From: Strigamia acuminata
Lineage: Eukaryota; Arthropoda; Chilopoda; Geophilomorpha; Linotaeniidae
Length of the DNA stretch: 64,000 bases
Assembly (NCBI GenBank): GCA_949358305.1
Contig: OX442314.1
Coordinates: 5,893,087 to 5,957,086, forward strand
Direction of reading: 5' to 3'
Shown here: piece by piece, positions 35,326 through 48,000 of the stretch
How positions within the stretch are numbered: the first letter of the stretch is position 1
How the letters are laid out: every line of letters begins with the position of its first letter
The notes under the pieces: model-generated
The model's input: only the letters and a program-made list of their open reading frames with translations
What the model was told of the DNA's origin: nothing
Database searches by the model: none
Made by a program: the position numbers and the translations under genes

Positions 35326-36208
35326 AAGAATTATTTTCAACCACTGTGCACGAATGACATTAAAGTTATATCTATTTCAGCACAATCTGGCACAGATTTA
35401 AAACAAATTTAAATTGTAATTTCAAATATAAATAAACATTTTTCAATAATTCAGATCATTTTTTATTTCGTTGTCTTTCAGCATTAATGAATCAGCAGTG
35501 TGTGATCTTTTAATCAATTCTGGCATAAAGCAACAGAATTGCGACGCTGTAAAGAGCAACGCTCATGAATTTCCCATTGTAATAGCGATTCTGCAAATAG
35601 CGACGCAACGTAAGTGCGAAGCAAGAATGAGCGGCGTAAAGTAACAGCAAAGACATGAAAGAGCGACGTCGCTCATTCGTGAGTCACTCTTTCCTTCTTT
35701 GTGGCCACTTTTTCTTTGGCAGTTTGAAACTAAATTCATTGATAAAATTGTCGATCTTTTATTTGATTTACTTAAAGCCATCGCTATTTCAGCATTGCTT
35801 TTTTAACCATCGCTCTTTTGAGCGTTGCTATTATTATTTTTCATCTTTTCTGGCCAGGGCTGGACAGGGAACAAATTTATTGCTGGGAAATCTGGATGTC
35901 TGGGCCACAATTAATAAAGTCGGGACAAGCCACAGCTGACCGCGACAAGCCACAGCGGCCACGGGCCATCGGGAAACTCCCGGTATCCCGCCGGGCCAGT
36001 CCAGCACTGTTTCTGGCTTTTATCAGACAAACACTGTCTTGGATCGGTAATCTTAGCAAGTGAGATTATATGGTTTATCTAAATCTGCCATCGCTAACCC
36101 CCTTCAATTTCAAAGGGGCCCCAGATACTCGTAAAATCGCATTTTTTACAAGAATATGCATGTTTTTTTCCTAATTTTTCCGATTGCCATTATATTATAT
36201 ACGGAGTA
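35326..36208. other. 3' flank of copy 4 up to the copy 5 remnant
   Basis: No gene seen. An AATAAACAT signal near 35429 may serve copy 4. From 35500 to 36070 the sequence is an inverted relative of the flank of copy 2 (15540-15830). Near 36100-36200 it shares blocks with 12350-12380 and 13510-13590. Confidence 0.45.
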
Positions 36209-36493
36209 TTATATATCTTCCGATTTTGTTGTTACGTCAACAGTCGTAGGATAACTTAAGTAATGCATTATTCTGTTGTATGTCTGGGAAGTGAGCATGC
36301 ATGTACAAAATAGAAGCAAAAACAGCCAAGATGTGGGATGCCTGCTCCAATGATTTCTAGTGTTTATAAAATCATCCAGACCTGTTAAACTACAGTTCGG
36401 TTTGTTGGCATCGTCTTTCATCATAAGTTGAATTGCAGAACGTAGTTTGCTTAATCTTAGCATATTTCTTCTTAACAAGTGATTTCCCTGCAT
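36209..36493 (-). pseudogene. DEG/ENaC exon-1 remnant, copy 5
   Basis: On the minus strand from the ATG at 36493-36491 the frame gives an N-terminus like copies 1 and 4 (GNHLLRRNMLRLSKLR), a TGLDDFINTRNHW segment and TM1 (WLFLLLFCTCMLTSQ), and continues to VDVTTKSEDI. There homology stops abruptly near 36212. No further exons exist on this strand. The upstream flank is homologous to that of copy 2, so it is a truncated duplicate. Confidence 0.8.
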
Positions 36494-36521
36494 TATATTA
36501 ATGCAGTTCCTGTATTTGGGG

Positions 36522-36546
36522 CCAGACCAGAGCTGAGTGCAGACTT
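36522..36546 (-). promoter_or_regulatory. Conserved upstream motif, copy 5
   Basis: On the minus strand the core CTCAGCTCTGGTCTG lies 28 bases before the remnant's ATG, so the promoter-proximal block was duplicated with the exon. Confidence 0.45.
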
Positions 36547-38715
36547 TCAATCAACAATCATCACCTAATGCTTGGACAAATTGTTTTTCAAAACTATATG
36601 AGAGCTTGTCTGTTTGGTTTTGTATCCTTGAGCAAACAAGGCAACTATGGTCTTTATTTACAGTTAAATACAGAATTGATCCGTGTTTTTATTCCCTAGT
36701 AACATTGGATGTAAAACTCATGAAATTATCCAAGCAGCAAGAATATTGATATAACATACCATCAATTTAGAAAGTAGCAGTTTACAGTAAGTGTTGGATC
36801 TAACTTCCTTAAAAACTTGTATGTCCCTCCTTTTGTGCATAGAAACCCTAGTAAGAGCAGGACCCAAATGAAACTGTTTTGAATTGAAAGAATGGGCGCT
36901 GAAAACTGAGATCTCTTTATCATTCCGGATCGCAGCGAATCTACAAACACGTTTTAACAATCGGCGTTGACTATTTTTTTCTGTTGAGAATCTTCCATTG
37001 TGATCTAGGGTTTACCCTAAGATTTCCAGTTCGGTCAGGCTTATCAGCCGGACCATTTCGTGAAGTTCTCCGACTTCACACTTTCTTTCCTACTTCGCAG
37101 AGTTCGCGCGACGTCGAGTCGCCATTCCTGCATTGCTTTTTCCCGCCCACCGGAATCTCGCGCTGTCTCGAACACGCCGCCTTCTACGTGGACGACATCG
37201 TTTTAATAGTATTGTAATTGAATGGAGAATGATCACATCGATAATCGGAGATTTAGTTTGTTTATTAGCACATACACATACACATTGACACGAACCGCAC
37301 GCTGTTGTCACGATACAAGAAGTGACCGGAAGTCACGTGACAATGTGATTGGTCCGTAAGATTACATCCAACTCCCTCTGGCGGTGAGAGACCCTCATTC
37401 GGAGATTTAACAATACAATAAGCCAGGTGAGATAAAATACCAACAAATAGAACCAGTACTTTTATCATTTTCTTCCATTTATTCTTGTAATTGAAGTAAA
37501 TAAGTCCATTTTTCCATTGTTTTCTTTGTAAAGTAAAACATTTAGTCTTTATTTGCGGAATAATGCCTAGTCATGTTACAAGCCTTATTATTCCCTTTGT
37601 TAATCCGATATACGACCCCGTTGCGGCATTCGACTGCCTTCCACAGATTGAGCATTGGGACCTCTCTCATTTGAATTATCTCAACAAATATAAATTTAGT
37701 GTAAAAATCAATTGGATTCGCAGGAACGGAACAACAATTGCGAATTTTTTTGCTGTTAGGAAAAGTGTCGCAAATCTGGTGTAACGCCTGATCAAGTGTA
37801 GCGATTGCCGACTGTCGCGAATCCGTGAATCAAGATTTAATTGCATGTGCAATTAAATCGCAAAAAAAAAAATCGCGAATTGTAAAAAAAGAAACCCGTT
37901 GCGGCCGTCAGCTGTCGGTAGTGTCGGTACCAAAAACGATCTAGCGACAAAAAGTGGCAGTTTTTTTCAAAAATGGCTATTTTTAGCCATTTTTCAATGA
38001 AAAAATGAGTAAACATGTGGTGATCTCACTTTATTTTGTCATTGTATTTAATAAATATCACCACTGAAAAGATAAATTGTGTTATTTTATTTCACAATAG
38101 TCTGGCGTATGCCAGACTATGTCACGCGACTTGGGGGAGAATACTCTCCTAGCATATTTCACCCTAAATTGGCTGGGGTGAACGATAATTAACTGTTTTG
38201 GTGCAACAGATTTCTTTTTTGCACCAAACTAAGCTAATTGCGTAGATCTTCTGCACAACTCAGAAGTGTAGCAAGCCTGGAACCCCAATTTTGGCACACT
38301 CTTGAATTTACGCCTTTGAGAAGTAGAAGTTCAGACTCCTCGTGAACCACCGCCTTCGTGAGCGCGCGAATGCTTGCTATCGTTGTCGTACGAGGAGTCC
38401 TTGCTCGCCATGAACCATCGCCGTCGCAGGAGCCACCGAGAGCCACTCAGGAGTTCCCGCTCAGCCATTGTACGTGTGAGTTAATCGTAAAAGAAGACGA
38501 AGCCATCTTAACAACGAGCCGCTGTTATACACGCCGTTTGCTTGTTGCGTGTAACCTTTGTTACACGCCATTTGCCATTCATTTCCATTATCATTATTTA
38601 CGCGACACAGCCGCATTTCACTATTTATTATTGTATAAAATCCATCGAATAAATTATTGTGCTTTTGTTTTAAAACCACACTTGTGTTTTTTCCCCAAAA
38701 CCCCCCTAGCCACAG
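36547..38715. other. Intergenic region, no gene recognised
   Basis: 36547-36770 is the duplicated upstream flank of a channel gene. 36980-37470 and 38080-38700 are more GC-rich and look like decayed repeats, but I cannot name ends or duplications. Open frames here lack family features and sensible codon use, so none is called. Confidence 0.4.
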
Positions 38716-39055
38716 TGTAAAAACTGTCGTTTAAAAGGACGAATTGGAGGTGGCGCCATGTTTGGTCACCAGGGGTCACTTCTGTGGCCCCCTTTTGTAA
38801 AACTTGTCATTCTAAAGGGGGGGACGTGGCGAAAAATTAGCATATCCTGTTTTTGAATAAAATTTAGTATTCGATGTAAAACCACTGTGTTCGCATGCTT
38901 TATTGTCAATCTTCAACAATCAGTTTCAATCCGTTGTCATCCAACTTTTAAATTGACTTCAAACTTCTCCAAATACAATTCGTAGTTGCATCCGCAACAT
39001 TTGGTGCCGAAACCCGGGAGATACTTTGGAAAAAACCAGGAAAAAGTTCGAAACA

Positions 39056-40273
39056 ATGGCTGACTTGGAAAAGAATCGCAGACAACGAGATGCGTCGAGA
39101 GCGAACATTCGCAACATTTTTAGCACACTGAAGAATGAGCTGAAACAGGATCCAGTTAACGAGGTAAAACTGCAGTGTATCCAAGCTACATTAGAATCGA
39201 AATGGCCGAAGATTGAAAAATTAGACGCTCTGATTGCCGACCAAATAACCGATATCGAGGAGGTGGTAGAAGACACCACAATGGCCGAAGAGTACCAGGA
39301 CGAATTGTTGGTCGCAAAAGTGACGCTCAAGATCGCGTTGAAAGAAATCACGTCCATGAAATCGCAAGTACCAGTTCTGAATCCAATAATTAATAATCCT
39401 CTCGTCCCACAACCCAATCCGAACCAACAATGTGCGAGTATGAAACTGCCCAAGTTGGAAGTAGTAAAGTTTCAAGGGATGCCCGAGACGTGGACACGAT
39501 TCTGGGCAAACTTCCAGCTCAGCGTACACAACAACCCTTCGCTTCCCAAAACGGCGAAATTCGTTTACTTACGGTCGATAGTCAAGGGATTGGCGGCCAA
39601 TGCGATAAGTGGCTTGACGGTGACCGACGGAAATTACGACAGCGCGATCGATTTGCTGACCAATCGAATTGGTAAACCCGATTTAATTATCAACGCTCAC
39701 ATGCAGAAGTTTCTTGAAATGAAACCCGTAAAAGATGCGAATAACATTGTTGCTTTGCATGAACTGTACGATTTTTGTGATTTACATATAACCAGTTTGG
39801 AGAATTTAGGAGTAGATGCCTCGACATTTGGAGCGCTTTTGGCTCGTTCAACCCCTGACTCGATGCAACATGATTTTGCGAGGCCAAGAGGTGACACACC
39901 GTGGTCAATGAAGGAGTTCTTGAACTTTTTCAAATTTGAAGTCACGATGCGCGAGAGAACCAAGGCAACCAACGACAAGAGCGATACGAACGAAAAGAAG
40001 GACACTCCAGCTGTCAAGAAACAAGAAGAGGTATTCAAAAAGTTTACAAACAAAATTAATTCGAATGGTTCCGCTTCAGCATTGTCGGCGATCGTTTATA
40101 AATGCACTTTTTGCAACAAGACCGAGCATTCAAGTCCTGATTGCCCGCTTACCATCGAGGAACGAAAAGAAGTTTGCAAGAAAGCGAGGAGGTGCTACCG
40201 AGCAAATCGAAATTTAAATGCAAAAAGTGTGAGCGCAACCATCACACGTACATCTGCGATACGGAGGTCGTGA
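39056..40273 (+). CDS. BEL/Pao Gag
   Basis: The frame from the ATG at 39056 runs about 405 codons. An N-terminal helical region is followed by the DUF1759 Gag core, with LPKLEVVKFQG, a conserved Trp pair and SIVKGLAANAISGL. Then comes a charged segment and one zinc knuckle of the form C-x2-C-x4-H-x4-C (CTFCNKTEHSSPDC). A second, knuckle-like CKKCERNHHTYIC lies in the next frame, which joins gag by a shift near 40185-40200. In this family gag and pol are normally one frame, so this shift is damage. The Gag protein forms the retroelement particle and binds RNA. Confidence 0.8.
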   Translation: MADLEKNRRQRDASRANIRNIFSTLKNELKQDPVNEVKLQCIQATLESKWPKIEKLDALIADQITDIEEVVEDTTMAEEYQDELLVAKVTLKIALKEITSMKSQVPVLNPIINNPLVPQPNPNQQCASMKLPKLEVVKFQGMPETWTRFWANFQLSVHNNPSLPKTAKFVYLRSIVKGLAANAISGLTVTDGNYDSAIDLLTNRIGKPDLIINAHMQKFLEMKPVKDANNIVALHELYDFCDLHITSLENLGVDASTFGALLARSTPDSMQHDFARPRGDTPWSMKEFLNFFKFEVTMRERTKATNDKSDTNEKKDTPAVKKQEEVFKKFTNKINSNGSASALSAIVYKCTFCNKTEHSSPDCPLTIEERKEVCKKARRCYRANRNLNAKSVSATITRTSAIRRS

Positions 40274-43200
40274 AGGAACCAGAAATCACCAAGACATCAG
40301 CCGTCGCCAACCAGGAGGTTCAAGAATCAACTTTGATGTCACAGATCCTCGTAGTAGAAGCTTGTGGGGCAACGAAAAAACGAAAAGTGCAGTGTTTTTT
40401 CGATGGCGGGTCGCAGAAGAGTTTTATCACCGAATGATTGTCGCGAGAATTGGGTTTGAAGACGATTGAAGAACAAAACATTGCATTGTTAACGTTTGGA
40501 GAGACTGAGCCTACAATTACAACTCGAAAGCGTGTGAAATTTACCCTTAACAATTGCAATAACTCTAATTATAGTTTAGAACTTGAAGCAATGGAATCAC
40601 CATGGATTATGGAGTCGGTGAGGGAGAGAACTGATCCGAGAATCATACGCAAATTGGAAAAAAGAAATATTACTTTGGCCACCGATAAAAACATTCAATT
40701 TGATAATGGTATTTCGATTTTAATCGGTTGTGATAATTTTTGAAAGGTGACGACTGGCCGACAAGAACGAATCGAAGAGAAGTTGATGGCAATCGAGACT
40801 GTATTCGGATGGACACTACATGGAGCCACGAAAGGAGCAGAAAAAACCGTGTCCACTCTGATTAGAGTAAATAAGGTTGTAGTTACTGACCATTTGAATG
40901 AACTTCTAGAACGCTTTTGGAGTCTCGAGTCTGTCGGCATCAAGCACGAAACGGTGGAACAGGGCGTGGACGACTTAAACACGATGGAACAATTCGGCAA
41001 GAGTATCAAATGGGTGAACGATCACTACTAGGTCGGGTTACCATGGAAACTCAACAGGAAAGAACTCGACGACAACCGTGAAGTAGCCAAAAAGCAATTT
41101 TGGAGCTTGGTGAATCGTTTTCGAAAAAACCCGAAGTTGTACCTGGAATATAAGAAGGTGATCGATGAACAACTGCTAACTGGTATTGTTGAGAAGGTTC
41201 CAAGCGTGAGTACATCAAATACAATTTATTATATTCCACATCGACCTGTGATTGACGAAACGCGCACAACAACAAAGCTGCGTATTGTTTATGACGCGTC
41301 TTCGCGGATACAGAAATCCCAGAGAATGTGAGGAAAATCTGGTCGGACTGGTACATTCAAGTGCCAGAAATTAAATGTTTGTCTTTTCCAAGGCAATTAT
41401 TTAATTGGGGAGATGATTTAGAAGAGAGACAGATTCACATTTTCTGCGATGCGAGTCCTCGTGCGTATGGCGTGGTCGCCTACACTCGAGTGACAAATAA
41501 AGAAACAAAAACTATTAATTGTCAATTTGTCATTTCTAGATGTCGCGTGGCCCCATTGAAAGAACTAACACTGCCGAAATTGGAGTTAATGGGTGCCCTA
41601 ATTGCAGCTCGCTTGGTGCCAACGTTACAGTCAACACTCGGATCCAGTCGCATTACATTGTGGACAGATTCGAAAATTGTTTTGCATTGGTTGAGAGAAA
41701 CCAAAAACAGACCAGTCACCTTCGTTTTCAACCGAGTGAAAGAGATCGGCGAAACGACTGACAAGGATTGCTGGCGACATTGTCCTGGCAAAGAAAACCC
41801 AGCGGATCTGTTGACTCGTGGTGTAACAATGCAAAAACTAACTAATAATGTTTTTTGGCAAGAGGGACCTGAGTGGTTGAGTAAAGACGAATCCGAGTGG
41901 CCAGTCGAGAGCGATATTGCGGTGGAAATGGACAAAAACGAAGAAATAATTGTGAATGCTGTGAACGAGAAAGTCCAAGTGATTGACTGCACGAGATTTA
42001 GTCGGTGGACAAGACTGAAAAGAGCAACGGCATGGGTATTTTGATTTATTACGAATTTGAGAACTAATGATAAAATTAAAGGCGAGCTGACTGGAAACGA
42101 GATAATTAAAGGCGAGCAGTACTGGATTGGACATTTGCAAGAATTGAATTTTGCTCAAGAGTTAAAGTGCCTACACGAGAAGAAAATGATTGAAAAATCA
42201 TCGGTGCTTGCGCAAATGGCGCCAATCCTGGACGAAGACCGGTTAATGCGAGCTACACATCGATGGACACTGGCAGATGTCGAACGAGATGTGCGGGAAC
42301 CATACGTCTTACCAAGTAATAATTATGTCACGAAATTAATAGTCAAGGATGAACACGAGCGTGCCATGCATGGAGGACTCACCGATACACTGTGCAACTT
42401 TCGAGAGAGATTTTGGATGACGCGAGCGAGGAAAACGATAAAAGCAGTATTGTGTCGATGCGTGCGCTGCCGGAAAATACAAGGGCGTTTGGCCAAGGAA
42501 CGATGGGGATTGTTGCCACTCGACCGAGTAACACCAAGTGCGCCGTTCGAAACGTGTGGTGTGGATTTTGCCGGTCCACTTTACTCCGATTGCGGTGAGA
42601 AACTTTATATTGCTTTATTTACGTGCGCGGTCACGAGAGCCGTGCATCTTGAATTGTTATCAAATTTGTCTGCTGATCGTTTTGTGGATGCACTTAAGAG
42701 ATTTATTGGGAGACGTGGAATTCCTGCTACGATTTATTCAGATAATGCGAAGACTTTTAAGAGAGCGGATAAGGAATTATGTGTGTTTTTTGAGAATGTA
42801 TTACCAGAACAACTTCAACGATTTTTGAGTTTGAGAAAAATAGTTTGGAAATTTATTGTTGAGATTGCGCCGTGGTGGGGTGGTTTCTGGGAGCGCATGG
42901 TGCGTTCCGTTAAAGCGGCATTAAAGAAAACAATTGGTCGCACCTCATTGAATTACGAGGGGCTGACGACTGTATTGATCGAGGTGGAAGCAGTGATTAA
43001 TTTGAGGCCGCTCACTTATGTTTACGACGGTCCCACAGAACAGCCACCCTTGACACCGGCACATTTTCTCGTGGGGAAACGATTGATTAGTTTACCAGAT
43101 GTTCCAACCACGGCAAATAAACCTGAAGTTCAAGCGAGTATCTTGCGTGTTTGGAAGCGACGACAACTAATTATTGATCATTTTTGGCGGAGATGGACGA

Positions 43201-43472
43201 AGGAATATTTGGTGGAGTTGCGCCAACAGAGAGGAAATTCAAGCGATACGAAATTTCGAGTCGGCGATCTTATCCTAATCGAGGATCAGAATCAACCAAG
43301 GCTAACCTGGAAAATGGGAAGGATAATCGACGTGAAAGTCGGTCGTGATGGGTTAATACGATCTTGTGAGTTGCAGCTTCCGAATCGCACAAAGCTTCGT
43401 CGACCGATTCAACGACTGTGCAACTTAGAAGTCGAATCCGAGTTAGAACGTCCCCGGGAGGGGGGACTGTAA
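40274..43472 (+). pseudogene. BEL/Pao pol remnant (protease, RT head, RNase H, integrase)
   Basis: In order: an aspartic protease signature (FFDGGSQKSFIT, about 40396), then stops at 40435 (TGA), 40741 (TGA) and 41029 (TAG). Next is the N-terminal part of reverse transcriptase up to KLRIVYDASSR (about 41310). A deletion and frame change join this directly to RNase H, so the polymerase palm with its YVDD box is missing. RNase H keeps FCDAS, the LELMGAL helix and WTDSK. After a TGA at 42042 a 471-codon frame carries the H-C zinc head (CVRCRKIQG), integrase core residues in VDFAGP, YSDNAKTF and the E of WWGGFWERM, and the C-terminal DUF5641-like region. It cannot make an active polymerase. Confidence 0.85.
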
Positions 43473-43757
43473 AAACTGCCGTTTTAAATGTATAAATTGG
43501 AAGTGACGCCATGTTTGGTCGCCAGGGGTCAACTCGTTGACCCACCTTGTAAAACGGGTTGTTCTATTTTCATGTATTAAGGGGGGAACGATTGATATTT
43601 GCATATCCTGTTAAGAATAAAAAATTAGTGTTCAATGTAACTTCAAAGTGTACGTGTGCTTTTATTGTGAATCCAACAAAATCAGTTTCAATCCTTTGCC
43701 ATCTGCTTTAGTTGCTTAGTTATCTCCAAATACAAATTCGAATTGCTAGTCGCAATA

Positions 43758-45040
43758 AACCTCCAGATTGTAATGCTAAATTTCACTCCTGCTTTAAGTT
43801 GGTCAATTTTTTCAACAACTTCCTGTTTGTTCAGCTCATAGAAACCAAGAACTAATTTCATGATATCTGTTTCACATGTTAGCAGATTGAATACTCGTGT
43901 TGCAAGTGATGGTAGCATAAACTGACAATTGATTAAAAAAGAAAGAAAGAAGGGGTTTCACCAGTGGGTTTCCAAGGGGTTCTTGAATCCAAAAGAACCC
44001 ACCACCCGTCTTATATTACGTCAACACGACGTCTTTTATCTATCCTCCCGCAACAAAAAAAAGCCAACTCTTTCCTCCATTATCTCGCAAAAAACACCAA
44101 TAAAAACCAATAAAACCAATAAAACCGATGCTGGGTTTTTTGAACGTATCGGCAACGAAAAACACCTAAAAAGTGTGACAATTGAGATGTTTTTCATACG
44201 TTTCGGTAATTTTCTGCCGAAACGTATGCAAAACGTGTCATCCCGTATGTCATCCTTTTTTGGCACATTTCGGGCCTCCAATTGTGTACCCGCGCGCAAT
44301 TCGAAGCCCGCGCGTTATTGGCAAAAATAAAATTTGCCCCGCGCGTAATTTGAAGTCCGCGGGCTAATAGAGGCCCACGTAGTAATCGATAATATACGGT
44401 ATTTCACTCGTGATATGGCTAGATTGGACATGCAATATCCGATACTTTTCCAATTTTTTTAATTCTTTAAGGGTCAAAGGAACGACCATTCTAGTTTTAA
44501 TTTTCAGCATTCGGATGAATCACAACGTCCATGCAGTGGCTTGAATTAATTTGTACCTGGTTCAATCCGATTGGCATCAAACAGTGGTGGAATCATCACG
44601 GTTGTGCAAGTCAAAACTATCTGTCTCTCTTTTGATTTCTGCAAGTTCAGTGAAGTTGTCCTGTGAGGTCAGGGGCCAAAATTCTTTTCGCGTTTTGAAC
44701 AATTTGAGATCATTCCACCAAAGCCTGTCATTCTGGAGATCACTGAATGTTATTCCCCGAGTAAGTGTGCAATTCTCAACTACTGGCAACTTCGGAGAAG
44801 GTCAAAATTGTAGAAAAAAGTAAGAATTATTAACAACTGAAAGGTTCACATTGAAAGACAAACAAATGAAAAATAGACTCAAATATTGATAAGTTTTATT
44901 TTATATAGTATGCATTTATTATATTTTTACATTTGTAACCCGTGCCAAAAAGTGCTAAAATTAATGAAACTTTTTTGTAAGTAGTGCAAAGTTGCATAGT
45001 GGTTTATCAAAATCAAAAATTATTTCAGATAGAGATAGTT
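43758..45040. other. Intergenic region between BEL element and copy 6
   Basis: No channel exon is seen. On the minus strand 44789-44577 a 70-codon frame (LQNDRLWWNDLKLFKTRKEFW) has protein-like composition and could be an exon scrap of an unknown gene, but nothing adjoining supports it. A palindromic ATACGTTTCGGTA pair lies near 44196-44230. Confidence 0.35.
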
Positions 45041-48000
45041 TCAATAAAATTTGATTGATTTTTGGTTTCGAAACAAATCGTAACTGTTTTTAATCCACAT
45101 GTAAAAAGACAGCAATGACATTCCCAAAGCTAATCCTACAATGCTGCCGATATCGCTTAATAATTTTGACATCGGATACGCCTGTTTCTCTTCTATAGTC
45201 TCTACGAAACTATCAGCAAATCCCAACTGTAGAGCAGTGAAGGTAGCACCCGATCTTATGTTATAAAAAGATGTTCGGTAAAATATTTTTGTGCAAGGCT
45301 CTTTACATTTGCATCTTTTTTTATTTGAATTATAATTGTTCAAATACATAAAATGCGCATTAGTAATGTCTTCCGTCTTATTGCAAACTGACAAATTAGA
45401 AGTTGACATATATGGCAATCTTAAAAAGAAATAGACGATAATAACAACTTTTCTATAATGTATTAAAGAAGGAATTCCATTTGTTTTATCCCCCAAAAGA
45501 AGAGCTACACATACGTGCAATTAATCCTTTGATATAAATTGTTCTGCACGCAAGCATTCTTGCACTTTGAATAAGCGGTTTTGCTTCTTTCACAGGGATT
45601 ACGCTTTGTATTTCTTCCTACAGTCTATTTCATGAAATTAAGTCAAAACACATACTTTAATCACCTTGTTTGTTACCTTAAATGTGTGAAGCGTTACTGA
45701 ATTCCAAAATCCATACTTTATCATCAATGGTTCCAAAATGTTAACCTCTTCAGGATTGCTCAGATAAAACTTAAAAGTATTGTAATTGAAAATATTTTTG
45801 CTCAAATTTACAAAGTTTCTGACTACTATTAAAAGTAACTTTCCCAACCCATCAACGATCCTATGTTACTAATTCCCTCTAGTGTTAATCTTTTAAATAA
45901 AATTACACGTGTAGAATTCCTGGTTTACATGGATTTATCATACCCATAGATGCTGGTTACATTCTTCTGGTTCTGGAGGATAAAGCCCGTGGAATAGAAT
46001 GACAATTTTAGCTGTTAAGCGGCTTGATTCATCTACAAAATTAAAAGACATTAGTCCATACAAACCAAACTGCTTAAATTTGTTTGTTTTCCTGTTCACT
46101 GCTACAAAACCAATTTTAAGTGATAACGAAAGGTTAGGATATGATTTAATGGCCCCCCAGAAATATCAGTTTTTCCCCCCGAATAAAACTAGTTTTTCCC
46201 CAAAATAAAACTAAACCAAAAAACCTGCTCCTCCCCCCAAAAAAACCTCTTTTGCCCCCCGAAAATGCTGATTTTTCCCCCGAAAAAAAAAACAGAAAAA
46301 AATCATTTAACCCCCAAAATAAACCTCAGAAGAATAAATTATTGGGCCATCAGTGCCTTTTTTGCCTTAAACGGCCTGCCACGTTTTCTTTTTTGACCTA
46401 GAGGGACATTTTTTTCCTCAAGTGGAACAGAGTATACTAGTATGTCGTAGCTTCTCACCAATCGCTACACCTAAAATGTGTTTACACATGTAGGTCTTAA
46501 AGAAAATACTTCAGGAATTGAACAGACCTGAAGTACGAAACCATTATATATTTATTGTAAGCGTTCAATTAACACTCATTTATCAGATAATTCTTGCTAA
46601 TAAGCCATTCATGTTTAGAGAAACAAGCTTTATAGACGACACTTTGATGCTTACAGAGTTCTTATTTGGGTGCACACGTGTGACCGATTCTCGGGCACAG
46701 CAAATAATACCCGCATGGCCCAGTCCAACTCTACCTCGCCAGGTGGAGTTGACGATTGAGGAGTAGTGACCCCGATAACGTCACATCCAATCACTAATCC
46801 TACAACCAATGAGAAAAGGTACTCACGTACCCATGGTGCAAGAGTGGATTATAAAAGAGCCAACATCCTGTTGGGGCCCTGACTTACTTAGGAACAGCTC
46901 TGGTTAACACCTGGCTATTCTCCACTCTTGTTCACCATGGTGATACTTATGGACTTGGCTGGTCTGCCAGTCCCAGTAACGTAAGCGATCTACCGATCTA
47001 TGGGTCGAATGAACAACTGTCTGACCACGCTACATAACCAGTTAACCCTAACCACATGTGCCACATGTGATCACAGGTCTGCTGCAGCAATGCAGCGCTA
47101 GCACTACGAGAGGCATTGTGAAATGTGTAGTAAAAAGAGACGTTTTCGAGTGGAGTGAAAAGAAAGTGAAAAAGCAACTTTACTTGTCAAATGTTTGCGA
47201 ACAAGTGCGAGTTTTACAACAAGTGCACGTTACCAATACAGATTGGTAGCCGTAGCAACAGAAACGACAATTGCGCGTAAAATCTAATTATTACAATACA
47301 ACAAATCCTCCATTAGATTATACTCGCTTGTCATGACAAAAAATGAATGTAACTTAATAACTAACATAACATTTGAAAAACGAAATACAATAAAATCTTC
47401 AATCGTCTTTCAATTTTTCTTCATCTTTTTCTCTGGCTCTGCATTTTCTCTCAGCCCGACTTCATTGCAACTCATCATCATCTTTTCTGCCGGGACGGCC
47501 TTCGTGAGGAAATCTGCAGGTAATACGTTCGAGGGCATGTGGACCAGGTGGATGTTACCTAAATAAGCGTCTTGACGGACAAACATTAAATGACGATTTA
47601 TGTGTTTCGTCCTGCCGAATTGATTTGCGCCAATCACCACGTCCATTGCTCCCGTACTGTCTGTGTAGATGGGAATGCTTTTTGGAATAAGCGCTCCCTG
47701 TCCTAATCCGTGCAGCATACTCCGGACCCACTTCAACCCTTTGAGGAGTTCGCATATTGCGAGAATCTCGCTTTCGCACGAGGACATGGCTATCAGCTGT
47801 TGTTTTTTCGTCTTTCAGTATATCGGGGCGTTCCCCAACTTGATTAAGACGCCTGAAAACGATCGTGCTGTTTTCGTGGAGCACCAGCTCGCGTCCGAGT
47901 AGCCGGTGACGCTTCCGCTTGTCGAGGGAAGAAACAACTTGAAGTCTCGCGTCCGTCTCACGTAACTCAATACGCGCTTCAGCGCACGAAAGTGGATTTC

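Larger units (their letters stand above)
38716..43757 (+). mobile_element. BEL/Pao LTR retrotransposon, decayed
   Basis: LTRs lie at 38716-38999 and about 43468-43757. Both begin TGTAAAAACTG and share CGCCATGTTTGGTC.CCAGGGGTCA and the 3' end CTCCAAATACAA. After the left LTR comes TGGTGCCGAAACCCGGGAG, the usual BEL primer-binding site; a purine tract precedes the right LTR. Gag (DUF1759 type), aspartic protease (DUF1758 type), the start of reverse transcriptase, RNase H, the zinc-binding integrase head and integrase core follow in BEL order on the plus strand. The LTRs differ at many positions, stops interrupt pol and the polymerase core is deleted, so the element is old and inactive. No target duplication is visible. 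Confidence 0.9.

Noticed and set aside
36984-38720. Open frames of 60-120 codons between copy 5 and the BEL element
   Set aside because: No recognisable domain, splice context or conservation; likely chance frames in decayed repeats.
46150-46330. C-run/A-run stretch as a quadruplex regulatory site
   Set aside because: Runs are irregular and the region is intronic junk next to repeats; low complexity explains it.
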